Under the pieces are notes generated by a model, which was not told the origin of the DNA, ran no database searches, and was given only the letters and a program-made list of their open reading frames with translations. Below, piece after piece: positions 36,256 to 44,503 of a stretch of 64,000 nucleotides of DNA. The DNA is from Rhodospirillales bacterium (GTDB lineage Bacteria; Pseudomonadota; Alphaproteobacteria; Acetobacterales; Acetobacteraceae), in contig JANXSM010000029.1 of NCBI GenBank assembly GCA_025352665.1, forward strand, positions 1 through 64,000. Direction: 5' to 3'. Position 1 is the first letter of the stretch; each line of letters begins with the position of its first letter. The translations under genes and the position numbers were made by a program.

Positions 36256-37053
36256 GTGGGGGAGGTCAGGCTGCAGGATGTCTCGAAGCGCTTTCGCATG
36301 CGCGTCGGCCAGGAGGTGCAGACCGTGCAGGCGCTCGACCGCGTGTCCTTCTCGGTCGCAGAAGGCGAGATCGTCGCCCTGATCGGCCCCAGCGGCTGCG
36401 GCAAGACCACGGCGCTGCGGATCGTGATGGGGCTGGAGCTGGCAACCTCCGGTCAGGTGCAGGTGGACGGCGTGGCGGTCACCGGCTGCGGTCATGATCG
36501 TGGGCTGGTGTTCCAGCATGCCCAACTGCTGCCCTGGCTGACCGCACGGCAGAACGTGATGTTCGGCCTGGAGATGAAGGGCATGCGCGGCCGCGAGCTG
36601 ATGGACACGGCCATGCGCTATCTCGCCCTGGTCGGCCTCACGGCGTCGGCCGATCGCAGGCCGCACCAGCTTTCGGGCGGCATGCAGCAGCGCGTCGGCA
36701 TCGCCCGCGCCTTGGCGATCGACCCAAAGGTGCTGCTGATGGACGAGCCGTTCGGCGCCCTGGATGCGCAGACGCGCGAGGTGCTGCAGGCCGAGCTGCT
36801 CGACATCCACGCCCGCACCGGCAAGACCATCCTGTTCGTCACCCACGATCTCGACGAAGCCATCCTGCTCGCCGATCGCGTGGTGGTGCTGCGCGCGGGC
36901 GTGGTGGAGACGATACTGGCGGTGCCCTTGCCCCGCGCGCGCGGCGACCTCGGCCAGTTGCGTGGCACGGAGGCGTTCGCCGCCGCCCGTCATGACGTGT
37001 GGCGCGCGCTGCATGGCACGGTGCCCGTGCCCCACGCATCTGCCGTTCACTGA
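36256..37053 (+). CDS. ABC transporter ATP-binding protein, NitT/TauT type
   Basis: A 265-aa ATPase with Walker A GPSGCGKT, the signature LSGGMQQRVGIARALAI, Walker B VLLMDEPFGALD and the switch histidine in LFVTHDLDEA. The GTG start lies 5 nt after the binding-protein stop. It pairs with the permease 10 nt downstream. Confidence 0.94.
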   Translation: MGEVRLQDVSKRFRMRVGQEVQTVQALDRVSFSVAEGEIVALIGPSGCGKTTALRIVMGLELATSGQVQVDGVAVTGCGHDRGLVFQHAQLLPWLTARQNVMFGLEMKGMRGRELMDTAMRYLALVGLTASADRRPHQLSGGMQQRVGIARALAIDPKVLLMDEPFGALDAQTREVLQAELLDIHARTGKTILFVTHDLDEAILLADRVVVLRAGVVETILAVPLPRARGDLGQLRGTEAFAAARHDVWRALHGTVPVPHASAVH

Positions 37054-37063
37054 AGGAGCGCAC

Positions 37064-37888
37064 ATGGCGGAAGTCAGCGAGCGCATCAAGGCTTCCGAAG
37101 CGGCCGAGCCGGTTCGAAGTACCGGCCACGCCGTGCCGCCCTGGGTGATCACATTGGGCTCGGTCGTCGTGTTGCTGCTGTTATGGGAATTCTTCGGCCG
37201 CAACATCAACCCGATCTTCGGCTCCTACCCCACCGCGATCGCCCAGGCGGCATGGGAGATCACCGTCTCCGGCGAGCTGGGCCAGGCGGCCTTGCAGAGC
37301 CTGCAGGCCTTCGTGCTGGGGTTCGGCCTGTCGATCGTCATCGGCGTGCCGCTGGGCCTGGTGATCGGCCGGTTCTGGGTGGTGGAGGCAGCGCTCGGCC
37401 TCTACGTCACGGCCGGAAACGCCATGCCGCTGGTGGCGCTGGTGCCGCTGCTGATCCTGTGGCTCGGCCTTGGCTTCAAGGTGAAGGTGGCCATCGTGCT
37501 GCTGATGTCGGTGTTTCCCATCGCCATCAACACCTGGCTCGGCGTGGCCGCGGTGCCCAAGACGTTGATCGAGGTCGGCCGCACCTTCGTCGCCTCCAAC
37601 ACCACCATCCTGCGCCGCATCGTGCTGCCCGCGACGGTGCCCTACATCATGGCGGGCATTCGCCTGGCCGTCGGCCGCGCCGTGGTCGCCATGATCATCG
37701 CCGAGTTCTTCACCAGCATCTCGGGCCTCGGCGCCATCGTCATCACGGCCGCCAATAACTTCGAGACCGCCACCATGTTCGTCCCCATCATCCTGCTGAT
37801 GGTGCTGGCACTGGGGCTGAACGCGCTGATTGGCTGGGCGGAGCACAAGGTGGCACCGTGGCAGGCCGAGATCAGCGACCGCAATTAG
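37064..37888 (+). CDS. ABC transporter permease, NitT/TauT type
   Basis: A 274-aa inner-membrane permease with about six helices and the ATPase-coupling EAA-like loop (EVGRTFVASNTTILRRIVLP). It is a single permease gene, as is normal for this class, so a homodimer is expected. An AAGGAG site lies just upstream of the ATG. The class II aldolase gene begins 10 nt after its stop. Confidence 0.92.
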   Translation: MAEVSERIKASEAAEPVRSTGHAVPPWVITLGSVVVLLLLWEFFGRNINPIFGSYPTAIAQAAWEITVSGELGQAALQSLQAFVLGFGLSIVIGVPLGLVIGRFWVVEAALGLYVTAGNAMPLVALVPLLILWLGLGFKVKVAIVLLMSVFPIAINTWLGVAAVPKTLIEVGRTFVASNTTILRRIVLPATVPYIMAGIRLAVGRAVVAMIIAEFFTSISGLGAIVITAANNFETATMFVPIILLMVLALGLNALIGWAEHKVAPWQAEISDRN

Positions 37889-37898
37889 GAACAGCATC

Positions 37899-38615
37899 AT
37901 GCCCGAATCGTCGCCGCACGCTCTCAAACGCCGGTTGATCGATGCCGGGCGTATCCTCGAACACGCAGGCCATGGCGACATGACGCGCGGCCACGTCTCC
38001 GTCCGCCTGCCAGACCGGCCGGATCACTTCCTGATGAAACCGCACAGCGTGGGGTTTGGCGAAATCACCATGGAGAACATCCTCACCATCGACCTCGACG
38101 GCAACGTGGTGGCCGGCACGGCCAAACGGCACAGCGAGGTGTTCATCCACACCGAGATTTTCCGCGCCCGGCCAGATGTGCATTCGGTGATCCACACGCA
38201 CCCCACCCACACCACGGCGTTTGCTGCCACCGGCCGCCCGATGCGCGCCCTCAGCCAGGGTGGTGCGGTGTTCGCGGGCCGTCTGCCGGTCTACGCCGGA
38301 ACGATCGACCTCATCCGCACGCCCGAGCAAGGCCGCGGCGTGGCGCAGGCGCTGGGCCAGGAGAATGCGGTGCTGATGCTGAGCCACGGCCTGACCATGG
38401 CAGCGCCATCGGTGGAAGCAGCCGTGATACTCTGCCTGTCACTGGAGGAAGCTGCGCGCATCCAGCTGCTGGCCGATGCCGTGGGCGCCGATGTGCCTGA
38501 TTTCCCGCCCGAGCAGGTGGCAGCCCTGCGCGAGAACCTGCTGCGGCCTGACCAGTTTCAGACCAACTTCGACTTTCTCGCGCGGAGCACACGCGCGCAG
38601 CCGGGCCGGCACTGA
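37899..38615 (+). CDS. Class II aldolase/adducin-family protein
   Basis: A 238-aa zinc-dependent aldolase-family protein (fuculose-1-phosphate / ribulose-5-phosphate epimerase type). Metal ligands are the two histidines of VIHTHPTHT and a third in LSHGLTMA. Glu in KRHSEVFIHTEIF is the usual catalytic acid region. It ends the importer operon. With the kinase and dehydratase it suggests cleavage of a phosphorylated or 2-keto-3-deoxy sugar acid. Confidence 0.88.
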   Translation: MPESSPHALKRRLIDAGRILEHAGHGDMTRGHVSVRLPDRPDHFLMKPHSVGFGEITMENILTIDLDGNVVAGTAKRHSEVFIHTEIFRARPDVHSVIHTHPTHTTAFAATGRPMRALSQGGAVFAGRLPVYAGTIDLIRTPEQGRGVAQALGQENAVLMLSHGLTMAAPSVEAAVILCLSLEEAARIQLLADAVGADVPDFPPEQVAALRENLLRPDQFQTNFDFLARSTRAQPGRH

Positions 38616-38651
38616 CCGGGTTCCCGCATTGCGTGGCACCGTCGCATCTGC

Positions 38652-39887
38652 TCAGGCCGCAGCCGCCCGAAGCTGCGCGACGCGGGCCGGCACCGGCGGA
38701 TGGCTGTAGGTGACAAGGGCATACAGCGGGTCTGGCGTCAGCGTGCCGGCGTTGTCGCGCGACAGTTTGGTCAGCGCCGACACCATCGGGTCCGCGCCCA
38801 CCATGCGCCTGGCGAAGTCGTCGGCCTGGAACTCGTGGCGGCGGGAGATCCAGTTCGAAATCGGGGTCAGGGCCGGTGTTGCGATTCCCAGCACGAGGCT
38901 TGCTGCGATCAGGCCCAGGGCGTTGCCGCCATGGTGGAAGCCAAAACCGTCGAGCAGCCAGGGCTGGCGACACATCCAGCCATAGGCTGCAAGCATCAGG
39001 AACGCCGTCGCGGCACCGCGGATCATGCCGTACAGAGTATGCCGGTATTTGAAATGGCCAAGCTCGTGGGCGAGCACCGCCTCCACCTCGTCCTGGGTCT
39101 GCGATGCCAACAACGTGTCGAACAGCACGATGCGCTTGGCGCGACCGAAGCCGATGAAAAATGCGTTGCCATGCGACGAGCGTTTCGAAGCATCCATGGT
39201 GAACAGGCCGGAGGATTGAAAGCCGCAGCGCTGCATCAACGCCTCGATGCGGCTGCGCAGCGCGTCATCGGCCAGCGGTGAGAACCTGTTGAACAGCGGG
39301 GCGATGAAACGCAGATAGACGAACGGGGCAGCCAGCATCAGGCAGACCACGCCAATCCATGCATACAGCCACCAGAACCTGCTGAGGTGGTCCATCGCCC
39401 AGAACAGGGCGAGCAGCAACGGCAGGCCGATCACCGCCTGAAGCACCAGACCCTTGAGCAGGTCGGTGGCGAAGATCATCGGCGTCTTCTTGTTGAAGCC
39501 GAATCGTTTCTCGATGACGAAATCGGCGTACACGCTGAACGGCAGGCCGACCACCGGGCCCGGGATGCTGGCGGCCACCACCAGCAGCACGTCACCCCAG
39601 GGCGCGGCCACGGACCCTGTGAACCCGGCCAGGATATCCAGCCCCCAGACGACGAGTGCCAGGCTGACCACCACGCCCGCGATGCCGCGCGCCGAGGCGA
39701 GCGCGATCCGGGCGCGCGTGTAATCGGCCGCCCGGCGATGATCGGCCAGGCTTACCTGCGCTGCGAAATCCGCCGGCACGTTGTCTCTGTGCGCGCGGAC
39801 GAAGTCTGCTTGGCGGTGGTTCAACCACAGGGTAAAACCCTCCCAGACGAGGCTGGCGACGATGAAGGCAACAAGCAGCGGGTGCAT
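38652..39887 (-). CDS. M48-family membrane zinc metallopeptidase (Ste24/CAAX-protease-like)
   Basis: A 411-aa polytopic metallopeptidase with the Ste24-type N-terminal membrane domain, the zinc motif HELGHFKYRH and a third ligand Glu in RRHEFQADDFARRM. Such proteases degrade misfolded or leader segments of membrane proteins. The ATG at 39885-39887 is chosen because the membrane domain begins there. It is convergent with the aldolase gene and divergent from the AI-2E-family gene. Confidence 0.92.
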   Translation of the reverse strand: MHPLLVAFIVASLVWEGFTLWLNHRQADFVRAHRDNVPADFAAQVSLADHRRAADYTRARIALASARGIAGVVVSLALVVWGLDILAGFTGSVAAPWGDVLLVVAASIPGPVVGLPFSVYADFVIEKRFGFNKKTPMIFATDLLKGLVLQAVIGLPLLLALFWAMDHLSRFWWLYAWIGVVCLMLAAPFVYLRFIAPLFNRFSPLADDALRSRIEALMQRCGFQSSGLFTMDASKRSSHGNAFFIGFGRAKRIVLFDTLLASQTQDEVEAVLAHELGHFKYRHTLYGMIRGAATAFLMLAAYGWMCRQPWLLDGFGFHHGGNALGLIAASLVLGIATPALTPISNWISRRHEFQADDFARRMVGADPMVSALTKLSRDNAGTLTPDPLYALVTYSHPPVPARVAQLRAAAA

Positions 39888-40076
39888 CGGCGAACTCCGG
39901 GTGCCGGCAGGGCACGCCGGCACGAGCGATAGATTGGCGGCCAGGCGGGCGTTGTCCAGTCGCGGCCAGGAACCAATCGTGGCTGCATCGATTGAACGGG
40001 CAGGAGGGCCCATACGTGATCATCTGCATGCGGCACCGGTCCCCGGAATGGACACAACACTGGCGCCCCGGCCATC

Positions 40077-40115
40077 CCGTTGCCTGACGCGCTGCGTAAC
40101 GCGTTGGGCAACGGG
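40077..40115. repeat. Inverted repeat spanning the start codon of the AI-2E-family gene
   Basis: CCCGTTGCC at 40077-40085 pairs perfectly with GGCAACGGG at 40107-40115, and an inner ACGCG/CGCGT can extend the pairing. The TTG start codon (40080) lies inside the left arm, so a folded mRNA could limit initiation. Confidence 0.45.
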
Positions 40116-42011
40116 TTGCCGGCGCGAACGCGCCCGCCCGTCGAAATCACGGCAACCGAAACCCCCAGCCTCAAAAGTCTGCTGACGATCGTGGTCGGCG
40201 TGGTCGCGGTGGCTGGCCTGTATTTCGCGCGCGATGTGCTCATTCCCATCACGCTGGCGTTGCTGCTGAGTTTCCTGCTCGCACCATTGGTCAGCCTGCT
40301 GCGGCGCATGCGTCTCGGCCGCGTGGTGTCGTCGCTGATCGCCGTGCTGCTGGCGCTGGCGTTGCTGCTGGCACTGGGTGGGCTGATCGGCATCCAGATG
40401 GCGGAACTGGCCAATCAGCTGCCGCGATACCAGTACACCATCCAGCGCAAGGTCGACGCTGTCCGCGGCGCGACGCTGGACCGGCTGTCCGCCAATCTCG
40501 GCGATCTCGGCCGGCAGCTGAAGGACAGCGGTGCCGCACTGGCACCGGTGGCACCGGCAGCACCGGCTGCATTGGTGAAGGGAGCGGCGGCGCCCGCCAT
40601 GGCAGACAGCAAGCCGCTCCCGGTCGAGGTGTATCAACCGGCCCCATCGCCGATGGAAGTGACGGAGCGGATCCTGGCATCGGTGCTGGGGCCGCTGGCC
40701 ACCACTGGCGTGGTGTTCATCGTGGCGATCTTCATCCTGCTGCAGCGAGAGGATCTGCGCGACCGCATGATCCGCCTGTTCGGCTCGCGCGACCTGCACC
40801 GCACCACCAACGCCATGAACGATGCGGCGCGCCGGCTCAGCCGTTATTTTCTGATGCAGATGGCGATCAATGCCGGTTTCGGCGTGGTCGTCGCGGGCGG
40901 ATTGTTTCTGATCGGCATTCCCTCCGCATTGCTGTGGGGCGTGATGGCGGCGCTGCTGCGGTTCGTGCCCTATATCGGCGCACCGCTTGCAGCCCTGCTG
41001 CCGTTGACGCTGGCAGCAGCCGTCGATCCCGGCTGGTCGATGATGGCCTGGACAGCCGGGCTCTACGTGGTGCTGGAACTGATCGTGGCCCAGGCGGTGG
41101 AGCCGATGCTGTACAGCCGCAGCACCGGGCTTTCGCCGTTCTCCGTCGTGATCGCCGCCACCTTCTGGATCTGGCTGTGGGGGCCGATCGGGCTGATCCT
41201 GTCGACTCCGCTGACCTTGTGCCTGGTGGTGCTCGGCCGCCACGTGGCGCGGCTGGAATTCCTCGAGGTCATGCTCGGCGACCGGCCGGCGCTGACCTCG
41301 GTGGAAGGCTTCTATCAACGTGTGCTGGCCGGCGATTCCGACGAGGTGGAGGAACAGGCGGAAATCCTGCTCAAGGAATGCTCGCTGTCCGAATATTACG
41401 ACGAGGTCGCCTTGAAGGGGCTGCAGCTCGCCTCCTACGACGCCTCGCGCGGCGTGCTGACCGAGCGGCAGGTGGAGCGCATGAAGCGTGCGATCATGGC
41501 TGTCATCGACGATCTCGGCACCCATGAGGATCGCGATCCCAAGGTGAAGCTGGACAAATCGGATCACGGCGATCCCGGCCCGGTGTTCGCAACCCAGGCC
41601 ACGGTGCTCTGCATCGCCGGCCGCGGCCCACTCGACCAGGCCGCCACCGCGATCCTGGCCCAGCTGCTGGCCAAGAACGGCGTCGGCGTGCGTGTGGCCC
41701 AGCAGGAGGATGTCGCGCGCGACCGGCTGGCGGGATTGGACACGGCGGGCGTCACGATGATCTGCCTGGTCTATCTCGGCCCCAGCGGCACGCCCTCGCA
41801 TCTGCGCTACCTCATTCGCCGCCTGCGCCTGCGCGCACCCGGCCTGCCGATCGCCATGGCGTTCTGGCCAGCCGAGGACGACGCGCCGCTCGAGGTTTTG
41901 CCGGATGACGAGCGGGCAAGGGCTGCGGTGGATGCCGATTACTACGCCAGCTCGTTTCGCGACGTGGTCGTCAGCTGCCTCGAGGCGGCGCATCTCGAGT
42001 CAGCCACCTAG
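40080..42011 (+). CDS. AI-2E-family transporter with long central insert and C-terminal Rossmann-like extension
   Basis: A 643-aa protein. The membrane part matches the AI-2E (PerM/YdiK) family, with an N-terminal helix pair (LIPITLALLLSFLLAPLV) and late helices around RFVPYIGAPLAALLPLTLAA and AQAVEPMLYSRSTGLSP. Typical members have 340-400 residues. Here an Ala/Pro-rich cytoplasmic or periplasmic insert lies near 150-200, and about 220 extra residues follow the last helix. The tail ends in an alpha/beta segment (TVLCIAGRGPLDQAA to LPIAMAFWPAED). The gene uses a TTG start, and its TAG stop lies inside a repeat element. Confidence 0.85.
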   Translation: MPDALRNALGNGLPARTRPPVEITATETPSLKSLLTIVVGVVAVAGLYFARDVLIPITLALLLSFLLAPLVSLLRRMRLGRVVSSLIAVLLALALLLALGGLIGIQMAELANQLPRYQYTIQRKVDAVRGATLDRLSANLGDLGRQLKDSGAALAPVAPAAPAALVKGAAAPAMADSKPLPVEVYQPAPSPMEVTERILASVLGPLATTGVVFIVAIFILLQREDLRDRMIRLFGSRDLHRTTNAMNDAARRLSRYFLMQMAINAGFGVVVAGGLFLIGIPSALLWGVMAALLRFVPYIGAPLAALLPLTLAAAVDPGWSMMAWTAGLYVVLELIVAQAVEPMLYSRSTGLSPFSVVIAATFWIWLWGPIGLILSTPLTLCLVVLGRHVARLEFLEVMLGDRPALTSVEGFYQRVLAGDSDEVEEQAEILLKECSLSEYYDEVALKGLQLASYDASRGVLTERQVERMKRAIMAVIDDLGTHEDRDPKVKLDKSDHGDPGPVFATQATVLCIAGRGPLDQAATAILAQLLAKNGVGVRVAQQEDVARDRLAGLDTAGVTMICLVYLGPSGTPSHLRYLIRRLRLRAPGLPIAMAFWPAEDDAPLEVLPDDERARAAVDADYYASSFRDVVVSCLEAAHLESAT

Positions 42012-42114
42012 AGCATCATCCGACCAAACAGAATCACCGTTCGGATAAAGATGCGCGCTAAAACAAAAGGCTAAAGCATGATCTGCGCGCCTATCAGCGC
42101 GGATCATACTCTAG
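42008..42114. mobile_element. MITE-like ~107-bp palindromic element with 14-bp terminal inverted repeats
   Basis: The left end CTAGAGCATCATCC (42008-42021) and the reverse complement of the right end (42101-42114, CTAGAGTATGATCC) agree at 12 of 14 positions. Inside lie ATCCGA/TCGGAT and a strong ATGATC-GCGCG hairpin. It encodes nothing. Related but shorter sequences occur at 45684-45768 and 46618-46677 (shared AAAACAAAAGGC, GAGC-TGATC hairpin and CTCTAG end). It sits exactly at the junction of the AI-2E gene and a truncated SMP-30 gene, and both take their stop codons from it. Confidence 0.65.
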
Positions 42115-42379
42115 AGCCATCTTCGCGCGGATCGAAACCGGCAAGTTCACGTCGCATCGCGAGCACCAGACCATCACGGGCGATCACCAGCCTGCCGCAA
42201 AGATCCGGCAACGGCCAGCTCCGCGTGGCACCGCTCGCCGGATGCAGCCGGTTGACCGAGGTGGCGCGGATGTCGACCCAATAGAGCGCCTGCTCACCGA
42301 TATGCCAGCGGGGCGACTCGCCAAGCGCATTCTGACAGGGAAGAGTTGGTGTGGCGTCGAAGTGGCGCATGGATCTCAT
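42104..42379 (-). pseudogene. Truncated SMP-30/gluconolactonase-family gene (N-terminal third only)
   Basis: The product would be 91 aa. It contains LGESPRWHIGEQALYWVDIR and SWPLPDLCGRLVIARDGLVL, the usual opening of SMP-30/gluconolaconase beta-propellers, which are normally about 290 aa. The frame ends in the palindromic element at 42008-42114, supplying TGA at 42104-42106. The metal-binding residues of the later blades are absent, so it cannot be active. Confidence 0.8.
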
Positions 42380-42575
42380 CCATAGAAACTTTTGCCATCA
42401 TGCCGATCAGCATGGCCCAGAACCGTGGACAGCGCCCGAAGCGCTGAACATCGCGGGCGAAATTCTTCGCAGTCTCCCGATCGGTCTTCGCTGGAACGAC
42501 CTTGCGCTGGGGATACAACGCGAGCCACAGCGGGATCGCCGCGAGTGTGAGCGCTGCCAACGCCAGAAAGGTGCA
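42370..42575 (-). pseudogene. MFS transporter remnant
   Basis: A minus-strand frame encodes FLALAALTLAAIPLWLALYP followed by a basic loop and RCPRFWAMLIGMMAKVSMDE, the look of a cytoplasmic loop between two membrane helices of a major-facilitator protein. It is open at both ends without a start, with a stop just upstream in the same frame, and runs into the truncated SMP-30 gene. Family assignment is tentative. Confidence 0.4.
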
Positions 42576-42860
42576 ATGCCACTGCCGTTATTCGTGTCTG
42601 CGCGCCAGATGCCCCCGAAAGTCTCTGAACCAAGGTTTCCTCTCGGGTTTATTTATCCGCGCGAACCGATCCGCGATGTCGACCAAACGCTTCGGTCAAC
42701 GGGGGGGCTGCGTGTCGCTCGGTTTATGTATCCACGTCTTTATCATCGCGACCATGCGCTGGACCATGTCGTTACGGCGCGGCTACGGCAAAACTTGATC
42801 AAATAAGCCGAGTTAATATTTGACAGGACAAAATTATCTCTAAATTATGATCAAAACAGG

Positions 42861-43163
42861 ATGAGGGATTGCGCGATGGGGTTGGCAGCAGCGAGAGCTG
42901 GCCTGCGTGGCACGTGGAATTTGGGCCTGGCAGTCATGGCCCTGGGGGCCGCGCTGCTCCTGGCGCCATCCCCCGCACTCGCAGAGTACCCTGAACGCAC
43001 CATCACCGTCGTCGTCCCCAACGAGGCCGGCGGGCAGCTGGACATCATGGCGCGCATCGTCGTCAAGCATTTGTCCAAGCTGACGCCGCAGAAGATCGTG
43101 ATTCGCAATATCGTGGGCGGGCAACATCCGTTCTATATCGCCGATGCCACGGCCCCATTCTAA
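42861..43163 (+). pseudogene. Truncated tripartite tricarboxylate transporter binding protein (TctC/Bug family)
   Basis: About 100 aa. It has a signal peptide ending near ALA-EY, then YPERTITVVVPNEAGGQLDI, the standard N-terminus of Bug-family proteins (usually about 320 aa). The frame stops at 43161-43163 after IRNIVGG, so two thirds are missing. It is the first of several broken carboxylate-catabolism genes on this strand. The ~270 bp before it (42590-42860) show no recognisable gene. Confidence 0.75.
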
Positions 43164-43187
43164 ACCTTTCCTGAATTTCTGACCCAC

Positions 43188-43528
43188 ATGAAGGCCAATC
43201 CGCATGTCGATCGGGCAGGTGTGTTCCTGACCGCGCACAACCACCTCGTCGTCCTGCGGATCGGCATTCCCGGCTCGCCCGCCGATGCCATCCCGACGGC
43301 AGCCTTGGTGTTCCGCAACGTCCATCCCAGCCCGATGCAGATGATCGAACATCCCGACGTCTTCTACGGCATCATTGCGACCTTCCGCGTCTCGCTGATC
43401 CTGACATTCGGGGCGCTTGGCTGGGTCTTCAGCCTCGCCAAAATCACGATACTGCCCTTCGTCACGCGGCCAATCTCGGCTGTGATCGCGGTAGGCTCGG
43501 TGCTTTTCGTCATATGGCCCTATCTGAG
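43188..43528 (+). pseudogene. Tripartite tricarboxylate transporter large membrane subunit (TctA) fragment
   Basis: The frame contains LRIGIPGSPADAIPTAALVF, HPSPMQMIEHPDVFYGIIAT and hydrophobic helices, matching the central TctA signature (GIPGS...ALxxHGxxPGP). Only ~110 of ~500 residues remain. It continues in frame into an unrelated hydrolase remnant, so this is a deletion fusion. It partners the broken tctC just upstream. Confidence 0.65.
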
Positions 43529-43529
43529 G

Positions 43530-43973
43530 AATCGCCGTATGACGGCAGCCGGTCTCCGAGCGATCCTGGAACATGCCTGTGACATCAGAAGCTTTCCCTG
43601 GAGAGGCTACTGCATGGGTGGACGCCACACGGTAAACACGCTCGCTGCAAAGCCGCGACGTATCAAGGCCGCCGCATCGATTCACGGCGGGCGTCTGGTC
43701 ACGTCAGGTGAAGACTCGCCACACCTCCTGATTTCAAAACTGCAAGGGCCAGCCACCATCGCCTTGGCCACCGACGATGACGCCTGCCGCGACTCTCACC
43801 AGGACATGATCCGGCCGGAGCTCGATCGGACAAGGATGCCCCCACGTTCATGAAAAATTCGACGCGCGGCACGGGTGGCGCTTTCCCGAACGCCACGACC
43901 CCATCGCTGCTTCGCGCGTGCGGGCGCGCACCACTGATCTGTTCCATCGGGCCTGCGGAGAAAGCAATGCGTA
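43530..43973 (+). pseudogene. Dienelactone hydrolase-family gene remnant (frameshifted)
   Basis: From MTAAGLRAILEHACDIRSFP the frame shows the nucleophile region GYCMGGRHTVNTLAA and AAASIHGGRLVTSGEDSPHL of dienelactone hydrolases. The C-terminal catalytic-His region (KFDARHGWRFPERHDP, then DLFHR) is found only after a frame change near 43850. The N-terminal half is gone. It overlaps the start of the next broken gene. Confidence 0.7.
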
Positions 43974-44330
43974 ACCCTTCGCTGATCGGCGTTATCGGCC
44001 TTGGGCGGATCGCCTGCGGAATGGCCGCAAGACTGACCGGTCTTGATCACCCCGTTGCCGGGTTCGACATTTCGGCGGACGTTGCACGGCGCGTCACCGC
44101 GGCCACGATCGGCAGTGGGGCCTGCGCTGTCGAGGCCTCGGTGATCGGGCAGAACCGCGAGGCGGTGGCCGGCAATCTGTTGTTCGTCGTCTTCGGGGAC
44201 ACCTGCTCGGGCGTGGCCAGGTCCATATCGGATCGTCCGGCACCGCGGCTGCGGCCAAGCTCATCAACAACGCCATCGGTGCGGTCACGATCTGCACCAT
44301 CGCCGAGGCCTTTCAGCCGAACGCCACCCA
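43967..44330 (+). pseudogene. 3-hydroxyisobutyrate dehydrogenase-family gene remnant
   Basis: An ATG at 43967 begins MRNPSLIGVIGLGRIACGMA, the Rossmann motif of beta-hydroxyacid dehydrogenases. After about 60 residues the frame changes, and VHIGSSGTAAAAKLINNAIG, containing the catalytic-lysine motif region, appears in another frame. The middle and the C-terminus are missing. Sequence from 44330 to 44500 is open but resembles nothing I know. Confidence 0.65.
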
Positions 44331-44503
44331 GCCGCGCCACCGAGACCCCGCAGGACCGCGACCCCGAGGGCGTCGATCGCCGCGCCAAGGCCGATCAGGC
44401 GATGATCGTGGAGCGGAACGGTGACCGCGCGGCGACACTCGCCAAAGGCCCAGGCGGCGGCGGCACGCCCGCGCTCGCAAACGTCGTCGCTGCGGTCTGA
44501 GCA

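Noticed and set aside
40020-41993. 657-aa minus-strand open frame opposite the AI-2E gene
   Set aside because: It is a shadow with no family resemblance and no ribosome-binding site, while the plus strand has clear membrane helices of a known family.
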